Assembly: GCA_000433035.1 (NCBI GenBank)
Contig: FR890813.1
Coordinates: 131,017 to 195,016, forward strand
From: Staphylococcus sp. CAG:324
Lineage (GTDB): Bacteria > Bacillota_I > Bacilli_A > ML615J-28 > CAG-313
Length of the DNA: 64,000 nucleotides
Reading direction: 5' to 3'
This document shows, piece by piece, positions 33,196 through 42,600 of the stretch (its first letter is position 1; each line of letters begins with the position of its first letter). A model generated the notes under the pieces. That model was not told the origin of the DNA, ran no database searches, and was given only the letters and a program-made list of their open reading frames with translations. The translations under genes and the position numbers were made by a program.

Positions 33196-33828
33196 CTATT
33201 TTTTAGTTTTTAAAAAATATATTTGATTTCCCTTTTTAATAAACCTTTCTTCATACTCTGTTGAAATAATAGTTTCATCCACACTTCGATGATGAAGGTC
33301 CAAACTTAAATCTAAAAATTTCCATTGTTCTTGATTAAAAGAAATGAGACTATATTCAAAGAAAGTTTGATTATCCGTCTTCATTTCCAAATCACCATTT
33401 AAAATACTCTCATATTTTTTTAAAAAGTTCTTATGCGTTAATCTTCTTTTTTCATGACGATTTTTAGGCCAAGGATCGCTGAAATTTAAATAAATTTTTT
33501 GAATTTCCTTTTGATCAAAGAATTCAAGAATTTTTGTTGCATCTTCATTAATTAATTTAATATTAGATAATCGTGATAAAGATATTTTTTCAACTGCTTG
33601 CACAATGACACTATCAAATTTTTCTAAACCAATATAATTAATATTAGGATTATGATTAGCATGTTCTAATAAAAATTTTCCCTTACCCATTCCAATTTCC
33701 AAATAGATAGGATTATGATTATTAAATAGTTCTTGCCATTTTCCCCTATAATCTTGGGGATTTTTAATTACCAAATCTAAATGATTATCAATTCTACTTT
33801 GAGCATTTTTGACATTCCTTCTACGCAT
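33196..33828 (-). CDS. trmB: tRNA (guanine-N7-)-methyltransferase
   Basis: This methyltransferase forms m7G46 in tRNAs. Motif I is LEIGMGKGKFL; later come YIGLEKFDSV and the hallmark NFSDPWPKNRHEKRRL near residue 125. The longest frame starts at 33858, but GGGTGA precedes ATG at 33828, which overlaps the pepV stop by 8 bp, a normal coupled arrangement. The product is then 210 residues, the usual TrmB length. Confidence 0.95.
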   Translation of the reverse strand: MRRRNVKNAQSRIDNHLDLVIKNPQDYRGKWQELFNNHNPIYLEIGMGKGKFLLEHANHNPNINYIGLEKFDSVIVQAVEKISLSRLSNIKLINEDATKILEFFDQKEIQKIYLNFSDPWPKNRHEKRRLTHKNFLKKYESILNGDLEMKTDNQTFFEYSLISFNQEQWKFLDLSLDLHHRSVDETIISTEYEERFIKKGNQIYFLKTKK

Positions 33829-35185
33829 CAATTTCACCCAAAGACAAAATGGCATCAATATAAATTAAAATACCCTTTAATAAACTTTCAATTGCAAGAT
33901 ATTCATCTTTTTGATGTGCCAGTTCTACCTCCCCTGGAAACCCCATTCCGTAAGCGACTCCTTTATCTAAGATTCCTGCATATGTTCCACCACCTACTGT
34001 AAATGGTTTGTTAGTAGTATCACCAGTATTTTTTACATATGCCTCATATAATTGTTTTACAAGTTCATCATTAGGACTGATATAATGCGGTTCCTTATAC
34101 GTTTTGTTAGCAATAAAAAGATGATATTTTACAAGTAATTCGTTAAATACTTTATTAAAACGATTGATATCATAACGAACTGGAAATCTACTATCTAAAG
34201 TTACTCTGATACGATTACGAGAAATTTCCATTATACCAACATTGACTGTAATTGGTCCCATTTCAAAATCATCATAATCTAAATTCATTTTTTTCAAATA
34301 GGGATCATGATAAAAGTATGTTGCTAAAAAATCAATCAATGGATGTTTTGAATAATTTTTTAAGAAATTACACATATGAAGCCCTGCATTGATGCCCTTT
34401 TCTGGTTCCATCGCATGAGCAGCAACTCCCTCAATGATATATTTATCATCTTTAACAAAACCTTTTAGAGAATGATTAGAAAGATACTCATTAAACTCTT
34501 TTTCTAAGTTCACTTTGAGAACTGCTTCAACTTCATCCATCACAACATTATAACGATTGCCACCTGTAATTGATTCTACCACATCATCATCAAAATCTTT
34601 TGTTGAAAGATCAAAAGACATTCGTCCTTTTTCACCATAGACAAGTGGAAAACTACAATCTGGAGCAAAACCGATGGAAGGCATCGGATATTTTTTTAAA
34701 TAATGTTCAATTCCACGCCAATTTGTTTCTTCATCTGTTCCTAAAATTATTTTTATTTCTTTTTTTAATTTAATATTAGCATCTTTAATAAATTTTAAAG
34801 CATAATAACTGGCAATTGTGGGACCTTTATCATCGGTTGCACCTCTAGCATAAATTTTGCCATCTACTATTCTTGCCTCATATGGTGGATAAGTCCACTT
34901 ATTTCCTGCAGGAACTACATCTAAATGGCATAAAATACCGACTGATTCTTTTGAATCTGAAGTTTTATAACTAATTTCCCCCGCATACCCTTCATCATTT
35001 ATGATATTAAAACCATCTTTTTGAGCAAGTTCTAACATATATGTCAATGCATCATTAATATTTTTTCCAAATGGCATATTCGGTGTTGCAGAATCATAAT
35101 CTAAAACACTTGGTATTCTCAATAATTCCTGAAAAGTTTTAATAATCTTCTCTTGATTATCATAAACAATCTTTTTAAAATTCAT
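33821..35185 (-). CDS. pepV: M20 family dipeptidase PepV
   Basis: This 454-residue zinc peptidase cleaves dipeptides. Zinc-site segments are visible: GILCHLDVVPAG, ARGATDDKGP, LGTDEETNWRGIEHY and, near the C-terminus, GGGTYAGIL with ELAHQKDEY. The large lid/dimer-like insertion (about 180-360) is characteristic of PepV. The frame opens at 35215, but AAAGGA before ATG at 35185 is the better start. It is translationally coupled to trmB. Confidence 0.94.
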   Translation of the reverse strand: MNFKKIVYDNQEKIIKTFQELLRIPSVLDYDSATPNMPFGKNINDALTYMLELAQKDGFNIINDEGYAGEISYKTSDSKESVGILCHLDVVPAGNKWTYPPYEARIVDGKIYARGATDDKGPTIASYYALKFIKDANIKLKKEIKIILGTDEETNWRGIEHYLKKYPMPSIGFAPDCSFPLVYGEKGRMSFDLSTKDFDDDVVESITGGNRYNVVMDEVEAVLKVNLEKEFNEYLSNHSLKGFVKDDKYIIEGVAAHAMEPEKGINAGLHMCNFLKNYSKHPLIDFLATYFYHDPYLKKMNLDYDDFEMGPITVNVGIMEISRNRIRVTLDSRFPVRYDINRFNKVFNELLVKYHLFIANKTYKEPHYISPNDELVKQLYEAYVKNTGDTTNKPFTVGGGTYAGILDKGVAYGMGFPGEVELAHQKDEYLAIESLLKGILIYIDAILSLGEIDA

Positions 35186-35202
35186 ATAATTATATTCCTT
35201 TC

Positions 35203-35232
35203 GTATAAATCTCATTTTTATTGTCCATAATA
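35203..35232 (+). promoter_or_regulatory. Forespore (sigma G) promoter for sspI
   Basis: GTATA (35203-35207), an 18-bp spacer and CATAATA (35226-35232) match the sigma G consensus (GHATR, CATNHTA). Transcription would start close to the AGGAGG ribosome binding site. Confidence 0.7.
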
Positions 35233-35252
35233 AACTGAATAGGAGGTATATT

Positions 35253-35459
35253 ATGGATATTAGTATTAGAAAAGCAGTTATTGATAATTTAAAAAATGCA
35301 ACAACTGATGAAGTCTTTAAAACTATTGAAGATGCAACAACTACTAAAGAGGAAAAAGTATTACCAGGTCTTGGAGTTTTATTTGAAGTACTTTGGAAAT
35401 CTTCAGATGCATCTTTTAAAGAAACACTTGCTACAAAAGTAACCCAAAACTTAAATTAA
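35253..35459 (+). CDS. sspI: Small acid-soluble spore protein SspI
   Basis: This 68-residue protein matches the minor spore protein SspI: an opening like MDISIRKAVIDNL and the diagnostic EEKVLPGLGVLFEVLWK near residues 32-48. In Bacillus it is made only in the forespore under sigma G. It is a clear marker that the organism can form endospores. The ribosome binding site is AGGAGGT, the gene stands alone, and it is divergent from pepV. Confidence 0.95.
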   Translation: MDISIRKAVIDNLKNATTDEVFKTIEDATTTKEEKVLPGLGVLFEVLWKSSDASFKETLATKVTQNLN

Positions 35460-35469
35460 TAACGAACAG

Positions 35470-35500
35470 AAGTCATTGTTTTATTATAATAATGACTTTT
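35470..35500 (+). terminator. Terminator after sspI
   Basis: AAGTCATT and AATGACTT arms around a 13-base loop, followed by T-rich sequence; convergent with the next gene. Confidence 0.65.
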
Positions 35501-35861
35501 ATTCTTTTATTTGGTCCGCAAATTCTTGCGAAGAACACTTGATAGTATTTCCTGTAATCATTACACCAATTCCTTGATTTTTAATACTTTCTAAATTGAC
35601 TAAGTCTACATCTTTAACAATGACACTCACTCTTGATAAATTTTTGGTTACTGAGATAATATTATCATCTCCACCAAAATAATCTAAATACCGAATTGTC
35701 GAATTATTTTTACTTTTACTTACACGTTTTTTCTGTTTTAATAATAATTTTATAAAGCATACAACAACTAAAGCAAAAATTGGAATAAAACAACAACCGA
35801 ATACAATAAAAAATACTAATCTCATTTGAGGATCGGAAACTAAATCTAAAGATATCATCAT
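35499..35861 (-). CDS. Membrane-anchored, cysteine-less PTS EIIB-like protein
   Basis: This 120-residue protein has one N-terminal membrane segment (about 14-40), a basic linker, and a C-terminal domain (about 58-120) resembling glucose-type PTS EIIB: YLDYFGGDDNIISV, then VIVKDVDLVNLESIKNQG, MITGNTIKC and a final ADQI. In true EIIB the phosphorylated cysteine lies in a C-[AT]-T-R-L motif after NI.SV; here that stretch reads TKNLSRVSV, with no cysteine. It therefore cannot be a normal phosphocarrier. A sensory or scaffold role is possible but unproven. Confidence 0.7.
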   Translation of the reverse strand: MMISLDLVSDPQMRLVFFIVFGCCFIPIFALVVVCFIKLLLKQKKRVSKSKNNSTIRYLDYFGGDDNIISVTKNLSRVSVIVKDVDLVNLESIKNQGIGVMITGNTIKCSSQEFADQIKE

Positions 35862-35945
35862 ACAATCTTCCTTTCATTATATTTATATTATACGCTATTT
35901 TACCAATTTTTGCAAGTAACATGTGATTTATAGGTAATAAAACAA

Positions 35946-35973
35946 AACATTTCAAAATCTTTTTCATACTATA
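35946..35973 (+). promoter_or_regulatory. Mother-cell (sigma K, possibly sigma E) promoter for the coat gene
   Basis: AC at 35947-35948, 16 bp, then CATACTATA (35965-35973), fitting the sigma K pattern AC-N16/17-CATANNNTA. The same -10 also resembles sigma E CATACANT. Confidence 0.6.
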
Positions 35974-35994
35974 CATTGAAAGTGAGGTGCAAAT

Positions 35995-36432
35995 ATGGCT
36001 TGTTTTGGAAATGGAGTAACTACAACTAGTACTAGTACTAACATAAGCAATGCCAATAATGGTACAATTGCGCAATTATTAAAAAGAATTGATCAATTAC
36101 AAAAAGAAGCGATTATCGCTAACGCTACAAATCAATGCGATAACTGCATGATTTCATCCATGTTTAATACTAAACCAATTGCAATATATATTTGTTGCAA
36201 TGGCACAAGATTTGAAGCAGCAGTAGGAACTACCGGTGAAACTGCTAACTTATTTAGAGTTGAAGAAGTTAGAAATGATGAAACGGTTGTTTTAAGATTA
36301 CTTACTGAAGATGATGCTACTGGTGAAATAACTTGTACAACTTATACTATTGTAGTTAGAATCTCTTGTATTGGGGTTGTTCAATGTTTTGATCCTATTA
36401 ACTGTGACACTCTTTGTTCACAATTAATTTAG
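35995..36432 (+). CDS. Spore coat/exosporium protein of the CotY/CotZ family
   Basis: This 145-residue protein has 8-10 cysteines. After a low-complexity Thr/Ser N-terminus, it has TKPIAIYICCNG, LFRVEEVRNDETVVLRLL and the ending RISCIGVVQCFDPINC. These align with the CotZ pattern (PFAIFT..., FFRVERV...ATLSLL, CFCAINCL). CotY/CotZ/ExsY proteins self-assemble and crosslink in the outer coat or exosporium. A mother-cell-type promoter and GAGGTG ribosome binding site fit. Which paralogue it represents is unclear. Confidence 0.82.
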   Translation: MACFGNGVTTTSTSTNISNANNGTIAQLLKRIDQLQKEAIIANATNQCDNCMISSMFNTKPIAIYICCNGTRFEAAVGTTGETANLFRVEEVRNDETVVLRLLTEDDATGEITCTTYTIVVRISCIGVVQCFDPINCDTLCSQLI

Positions 36433-36444
36433 ATTGACAAAAAC

Positions 36445-36474
36445 GTACCAGTAGTATAAGACTACTACTGGTAC
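36445..36474 (+). repeat. 12-bp perfect hairpin after the coat gene
   Basis: GTACCAGTAGTA and its exact complement flank a 6-base loop. No T-run follows, so it may stabilise the coat mRNA 3' end rather than terminate it. Confidence 0.6.
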
Positions 36475-36504
36475 TACCCTTAGCCATATTCCTTATTTTT
36501 CAAG

Positions 36505-36528
36505 ACTGCTGGAAACAGCAGTTTTCTT
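36505..36528 (+). terminator. Terminator of the coat gene
   Basis: ACTGCTG-GAAA-CAGCAGT: a 7-bp stem with a GNRA tetraloop followed by TTTTCTT. Confidence 0.75.
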
Positions 36529-36545
36529 CATTAAACTTATTTTAA

Positions 36546-36567
36546 AAAGCACTTTTATAAGTGCTTT
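36546..36567. terminator. Convergent terminator before the ZIP gene
   Basis: AAAGCACTT and AAGTGCTTT arms with a 4-base loop between convergent transcription units. Confidence 0.65.
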
Positions 36568-36583
36568 CTATCTTATTTTATTT

Positions 36584-37375
36584 TTATCCAAGAGCTATAT
36601 CTAAAACCATCATTAAAATAAAACCAATCATTACACCAATTGTACCAAATTTATCTTTCTTTGATGTTTTGCCCGATGGAATCAGTTCTTCTGCCACAAC
36701 ATATATCATAGCTCCTGCTGCAAACCCTAATACAAATGGTAAAATTGGTTTAATGAATGTTACCAAAATGGCACCTATTACAGCACTAATAGGTTCAACC
36801 ATACCACTTGCTTGACCGTAAAAAAAAGCTTTTTTTCTTGAAATTCCCTCACTTCTTAACGGAACACTCACAGCCATTCCTTCAGGAAAATTCTGTAAAC
36901 CAATACCAATTGCAAGAATCCATGCTGAAGCAAGCGATGCACCTTCAAGACCCGTGGCAATCGTTCCAAATGCTACTCCAATAGCTAATCCTTCAGGAAT
37001 ATTGTGCAAAGTAATCGCTAATACAAGCAAAATTTTTCGACTCCAAGATGAACTTATTCCTTCAGGTGTTTCTTTATTTATATGCATATGTGGAATAAAA
37101 ACATCAATTAAAAAGATTAATAACCCACCAAACAAAACACCAAGTCCAATTACCAAATAACTAATTTGATTCATTTCATCAGCTAATTCAATTCCAGGAA
37201 GAATTAAACTAAAAAACGATGCTGCAATCATTACACCTGCTCCAAAACCAAACATCAATGACATAATTTTATTTGAAACTTTCTTAAACAAAAAGACCAT
37301 TGATGCACCCAAAGCAGTAACAAACCAAGTGAATAAAGTTGCGTAAAATGCTATTTTGACATAATAAAAATCCAT
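36584..37375 (-). CDS. ZIP family divalent metal transporter
   Basis: This 263-residue membrane protein has about eight hydrophobic segments. The metal-binding motifs are HNIPEGLAIG near 118-127 and the paired ALGIGLQNFPEGMAV, the hallmarks of ZIP transporters (ZupT-like), which import zinc, iron or manganese. A His-containing loop (FIPHMHIN) lies near 93-100. The product lies in the cytoplasmic membrane. The transcript appears monocistronic; no metal-responsive operator was recognised. Confidence 0.92.
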   Translation of the reverse strand: MDFYYVKIAFYATLFTWFVTALGASMVFLFKKVSNKIMSLMFGFGAGVMIAASFFSLILPGIELADEMNQISYLVIGLGVLFGGLLIFLIDVFIPHMHINKETPEGISSSWSRKILLVLAITLHNIPEGLAIGVAFGTIATGLEGASLASAWILAIGIGLQNFPEGMAVSVPLRSEGISRKKAFFYGQASGMVEPISAVIGAILVTFIKPILPFVLGFAAGAMIYVVAEELIPSGKTSKKDKFGTIGVMIGFILMMVLDIALG

Positions 37376-37432
37376 ACTACACCTCCTATGATATAATATG
37401 GATTCTCGATTATAATTGTTTGTATTTTTGGA

Positions 37433-38221
37433 CTATTTACTAAATATTTTTTTTATTGCATTTTCAATTGGTAAAAAGATAAAAAGAATAATAGCAAGTG
37501 TTATCGTTCCATTAATTAAAGTTGCTGGAATGCTTAAAAAACCAATACCAACAGAATAGGAAAAACTACTTCCCCCAAGAGTTGCTTGTTTTAAAACCTT
37601 ATAAATAAATTCACCAAAAATATTTATAACAATTGCTATCGAAGTTGCAAGGCTTGCAACTTTTAACTGATTTGGCATCTTTCTTGATAAAATTCCTACT
37701 AAAATAAGAAAAACTCCATTAATAATACTGAATACATAACTAGGCCAATCAATTGATTTTTCACCTATATCATTAATTTTTAATAGACCACCATTTTTAA
37801 TTGCTACAATCATTAAACCAATACCAACTAACAATAAAATGCTACCTAATATGAATAATATCATATTTGCTCTATTATTTTCTTTTTTTATTAATCTATT
37901 ATAAATAAAGCCAACAATGCATCCCATTAACAATTTTAAGACAATTGTTCTTGTGATTGACCAAATATCATACCCTGCAAAAATATCATATAATCCCATT
38001 CCAATTGCACCAGAAATTCCTCCAATAGGTCCACCAAAAAGTAAAGCTGAAATAATAACAATAAGATTACCGAAATGAATCATTGGCTTACCAAGAGGAG
38101 ATGGAATGGGAATAGAAAACATTACTGCAACATAGCAAAGAGCACTAAGTATACCTATTAATGCTATTTTGATAATCACTCTTTGATTAGAATTCATTTT
38201 TTTAAAACTATCACTTAACAT
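37433..38221 (-). CDS. ECF transporter S component
   Basis: This 262-residue membrane protein has about six helices. The segment KPMIHFGNLIVIISALLFGGPIGGISGAIGMGLYDIFAG resembles the PF07155 (riboflavin-type) family of ECF substrate-binding proteins. Such subunits associate with a shared energising module (EcfA-A'-T) encoded elsewhere. No riboswitch was recognised upstream, so the vitamin substrate cannot be assigned. An additional pair of helices in the middle (about 118-170) is longer than in typical S components. Confidence 0.78.
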   Translation of the reverse strand: MLSDSFKKMNSNQRVIIKIALIGILSALCYVAVMFSIPIPSPLGKPMIHFGNLIVIISALLFGGPIGGISGAIGMGLYDIFAGYDIWSITRTIVLKLLMGCIVGFIYNRLIKKENNRANMILFILGSILLLVGIGLMIVAIKNGGLLKINDIGEKSIDWPSYVFSIINGVFLILVGILSRKMPNQLKVASLATSIAIVINIFGEFIYKVLKQATLGGSSFSYSVGIGFLSIPATLINGTITLAIILFIFLPIENAIKKIFSK

Positions 38222-38317
38222 TTCATCATCTCCACCATACTATTTTATAATATATTATACGCTTTTTTTTAATTTATGCTCAAAAAATACTTATAAATTA
38301 TATTGTGATTTTCTTCG

Positions 38318-39628
38318 TTATTTTTCTAAATCATTAATATCTTTCACTAAAGCCCGATAAAAAGCATCACCTAATTGTAAATATCCTTCCATATTAGGGT
38401 GAACACCATTGGTTCCAATTCTTTCAGTTATCTTTGATCTACTATTTACTGGCTTTTCAATACTTGGCATATTATATTCACTATCAAATTGCGCCTTGCA
38501 ATCTACATATCGACAATAAGTTTTATACTCTTCTTGATTTACGAAATTTTCTAAACATTTATTATAATTAAAAGCCGTAGAAATCGTACCAAAGGTATCA
38601 CTATATGGACCATTTGCTCCATAATTTGCAGCAATCCCACCATTTACAGAACAAATAGGAATACCTAAAAGAGTGATATGAGCATTAGGAAAAGCTTGAT
38701 GAATTTTATGAATCAAAATTTTGGCATAATCTAAATGACGATTAAATTCTTGATCATATGGACGATATAAACCATTCCATGTCAATAAAATATATACTAA
38801 ATCAATTTTATCAACTTCTTGTTTTTTAGCATATTCTTTAAAATCAATCTCTTTGGTTTCATTATGCCAAAAAGGATTACCTATTTCAAAAGTAAAATCA
38901 TCAATAAAGATTGAATCGTGATGAATTCCACCATAAAGATGAATAAATTCTTTTTCAACTAGAGGACTAGGAGAATAATTATTATTTCCCCGTTTAAATT
39001 TCAGTCTCTTCTTTTCTATACTTTCCAAAACCCATTCTAAATTACCAGATGTCCAAGTACTATGCTGATCATTTTCATCAAGATGATGGTTTTGAACGCG
39101 AACCCAAATAGGAGATTTCATACTTACCAAATCATTTGTACAAAATGATTTCCAAGTCCAAGAACCATATCCCTCATAACCAACGATACTTCCATCTATT
39201 TCTTTTTTACAACTACCTATCATATAAAGACTATCATGAAAACCGTTTCCTAAAGGATACCCACCAGTTTTTGCAAATCTCCGATAACCTTCGCTTGGCC
39301 AAACACCATTAAATGTTAAACTATCGCCAATACATAAAACATTTAATCTCTCCTTAGGTTGATGTGGTTGTTGAACATGTAAAATAGTTGTTTCTTCATC
39401 TATGATTTGATGATTGTTATCTAATAAAGTAATTGTTAATGGATAGTCACCAACATCTTGTGACTTAGGAGTAAAGGTATAATATCTAGGATAAGGATGA
39501 CCTTTTTCACACCGAATTAAGATATAATATTCATAAGGATTATTTAAACAAATCACTCCTCGATAAAATAATTCAAATGTGTCATCAACAACTAAATCAT
39601 ACTCATTTGCCAAAAAGATATATTTCAT
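38318..39628 (-). CDS. SGNH/GDSL-type hydrolase
   Basis: This 436-residue protein has a beta-rich N-terminal domain (about 1-90) and an SGNH hydrolase domain with nucleophile Ser103 in CIGDSLTFNG and the catalytic block V at GVHPNMEGY (His410). The usual GxND block is TWNG here. Such enzymes deacylate esters, often acetyl groups on glycans. No signal peptide is visible. Its ATG overlaps the stop of the upstream glycosidase gene (TAATG), so it belongs to the four-gene operon that starts at 44941. Confidence 0.85.
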   Translation of the reverse strand: MKYIFLANEYDLVVDDTFELFYRGVICLNNPYEYYILIRCEKGHPYPRYYTFTPKSQDVGDYPLTITLLDNNHQIIDEETTILHVQQPHQPKERLNVLCIGDSLTFNGVWPSEGYRRFAKTGGYPLGNGFHDSLYMIGSCKKEIDGSIVGYEGYGSWTWKSFCTNDLVSMKSPIWVRVQNHHLDENDQHSTWTSGNLEWVLESIEKKRLKFKRGNNNYSPSPLVEKEFIHLYGGIHHDSIFIDDFTFEIGNPFWHNETKEIDFKEYAKKQEVDKIDLVYILLTWNGLYRPYDQEFNRHLDYAKILIHKIHQAFPNAHITLLGIPICSVNGGIAANYGANGPYSDTFGTISTAFNYNKCLENFVNQEEYKTYCRYVDCKAQFDSEYNMPSIEKPVNSRSKITERIGTNGVHPNMEGYLQLGDAFYRALVKDINDLEK

Positions 39629-42600
39629 TATTTTCCCTCCAAAATCATTTCAATATATTCAACTTCTAAAATCAATTTATTTTTTATTGTTTCATTTGTA
39701 ATTTTATTTAATTCTGTTTTGACTAGACTGATATCTATTAAATCACTATACAAAAGATTGTAGAGTTTGATTAATTCTTTACTATTTGACATTATTGATG
39801 TATATTGATAATAATTGGTTATTCTATCTAGCATAGATTGAGCATATTTTTTTCTGATAGTATGGGAAGCATCATAAATTGTTGCATTATACTCTCTTTC
39901 TAACATCATAAAACCACTCATAATTTCTTCTGAAGAAAAAATATTTTTACAAGAAAATTCATTAAAACCAATTTGTACATATTTAGAAATCAGTTCTATT
40001 TGCTCACTTATTGTAATCACATTACCACCTGAATTATCTGGAGAAATACCAATCACAATATTGGCATCACCATTTACAGTTTCAATAAAAGATTCCATTC
40101 TTGATAAAACATAAGCATTTGACCCACTATAAATCATTGGATCTAAATTATCCACATAGCCTTCTTTTATCCATGTCCCAAAATCTTGGGCATATGTTTG
40201 TATTGCTCCTGATAAACTAGACATCACGGCTGCACTAATCATCATATTAGGATTAGCCTCTTTTATTGCTTGACTCATCATTTTTACCATATTTGTTACA
40301 TTATCAACTTTAAACGTTTGCCACTTATCTCTAATCTCATCACTAGTTAAAATTAAGTCTTTAATATTACCTTCTACTTGATAGTTTTCTTTGAATAAAC
40401 GCATTGCTGATTCTGTATAACCAAAATCATCAATTAAACTACTATCAGTAATATTACCACTAAAAGTATACAAATTGCTTGCTGGATACCTAACAAAATC
40501 ATACTCAATACCATCTAAATCATAATTGGTTGCAAGTTCTTGATATACATTTACTAACAATTCTTGAACCTCAGGATTCGTAATATTATAAAAATAAATG
40601 TTCCCACTATTATTTTTACCCTGATAATCCAAAGAAACATATTTACTAGGGCTATGATTTGGTAAATAACCATCACCACATACAAAGGTATTACTCCAAG
40701 CAACAACTCTAAGATTCCTATTATGAGCCTCGCTAATGAAACATTCTAAATAATCATTATAACCATCATACACAAAATGATTTGCTTTTAATTGTGTTAA
40801 ATATTTGGATGGATAAATGGTTCCACCATTAAAATTTGTATTGATATAAATTGTGTTAAACCCCATTGCTTTTACTTGATTTAAAAAAAGACATACTTCA
40901 TTTTTATTATTTTCAGGATATCCAGTTGCTCTCATTGGATAATGCCAAAAAGCTTTAACTTCTAAAAATTTGGTTTCAATAACACCAAAATGGAGTTTGG
41001 CTAAATTGTTTTTTATCTGAGTTACCATTTGATCATCATACTGCACAAGAATAGTCGCAAAATCGTCTAATACTTGATTATATATGGAAAATAATGTTTG
41101 ATAATCTAGTGCTAATAAAGTATTGTAGGCCTTTATTAATTTTTCTTTTGCCAAAAAAATACTTTCTCTCAAAGAAATTAAACTATTTATTACTGCACTT
41201 CGATATACATATACTTTTTTCTCCATTTGATTATATACCATATAATCACCAATTTGAATATTTTTTTGAAGTAAAGTTGATGCAGTACCATGTCCTGATA
41301 AAATCATTCCATTAGCTGGTAAATCAACCAAAGTGTTAGATTCAACTACAAATCCATCTTGGTCAATTGCAATCTCATGTCCATATGAATTACACTTACG
41401 ATAATTTGATGAATCATAGGCATGTAGTTCATTAGTTCCTCTGTAACCACCATAGATGATATTATCAATTGTAATTATATGGTTTTCTTGAAGATTAAAC
41501 CCTTCAAGAATTTCCGTAATATCAAGAGGATCATTTAAACTGAAATCATTAACATAACTTGTATAATTTGATGTTTTTATCTCAATATACATCAGATATT
41601 CCTCTTCATATATTTTTATAATCTCTCCATTATTTAATTCAATATAAAAAATAATATCAATTATTGACGATTTTTCAAATGATGTTGAAATAGAAAGGGA
41701 AAAAGAATTATTTGTATCTAATTCATAGTTAACTCTTTCATCATCAATATCAACAAATAAATTTTGAATTTGCTCATTAGAACGATTTTCTATTATCCCA
41801 TCTAATAGTAAAACATGTTCTATATTTGAGAAAACCGGATGAACTACTTCAACATCAATATTATTTTTTTCATAAATTGCTACAATTGTAGTGTCTTGCT
41901 TTACTCCTATTACATTTTGATTCCAACCAACAAAAGTATACCCTTCTATTATTGGGGCCTCTGGATATACAAAAGGACTCATATAATTTACCGTTATCTT
42001 TCCAATAATATTTTCATCAAAACCAATAAAAGTAACACTAAATTGCTTTATATTATAGTAAGCAATTATCTCTATATTTTTTGTAGCATACTCTTCGTTT
42101 GAACTCCATGATACAAAATTATACCCTTCTATTACCAAAGGATTAGGATATATAATCACATCTAAATACGCATATTCTTTTTCATCAATTACCTCACCAA
42201 ATTGCGTTTGAAACGTTACATGGTAAACTTTTTTCTCATATTTGGCCGTAATTATAAAATCACTTTTAGCATATGCAATATCATAATCCCAACCAATAAA
42301 CGTATAGCCTTCTATCACGGGAGCTTCTGGATATATAATTTTTTCATCATGAACAACCTTCTTGATTGCAATAAGATCACCAAATTGCGTTTGAAAACTT
42401 ATCATATGGGTTACTTCTTGATAAAGGGCTATAATAGTTACGTTTTCACAAACATATTGAATGTCTTGATCCCACTTCATAAAATGATAGCCTTCAAGGG
42501 AAGGAGGATTAGGGTATGTAATCATATCATGATAATATACTTCCTTTGATTGAATTACCTCACCAAACTGAGTTTTAAATTCTACAGTATAAACCTTTTT

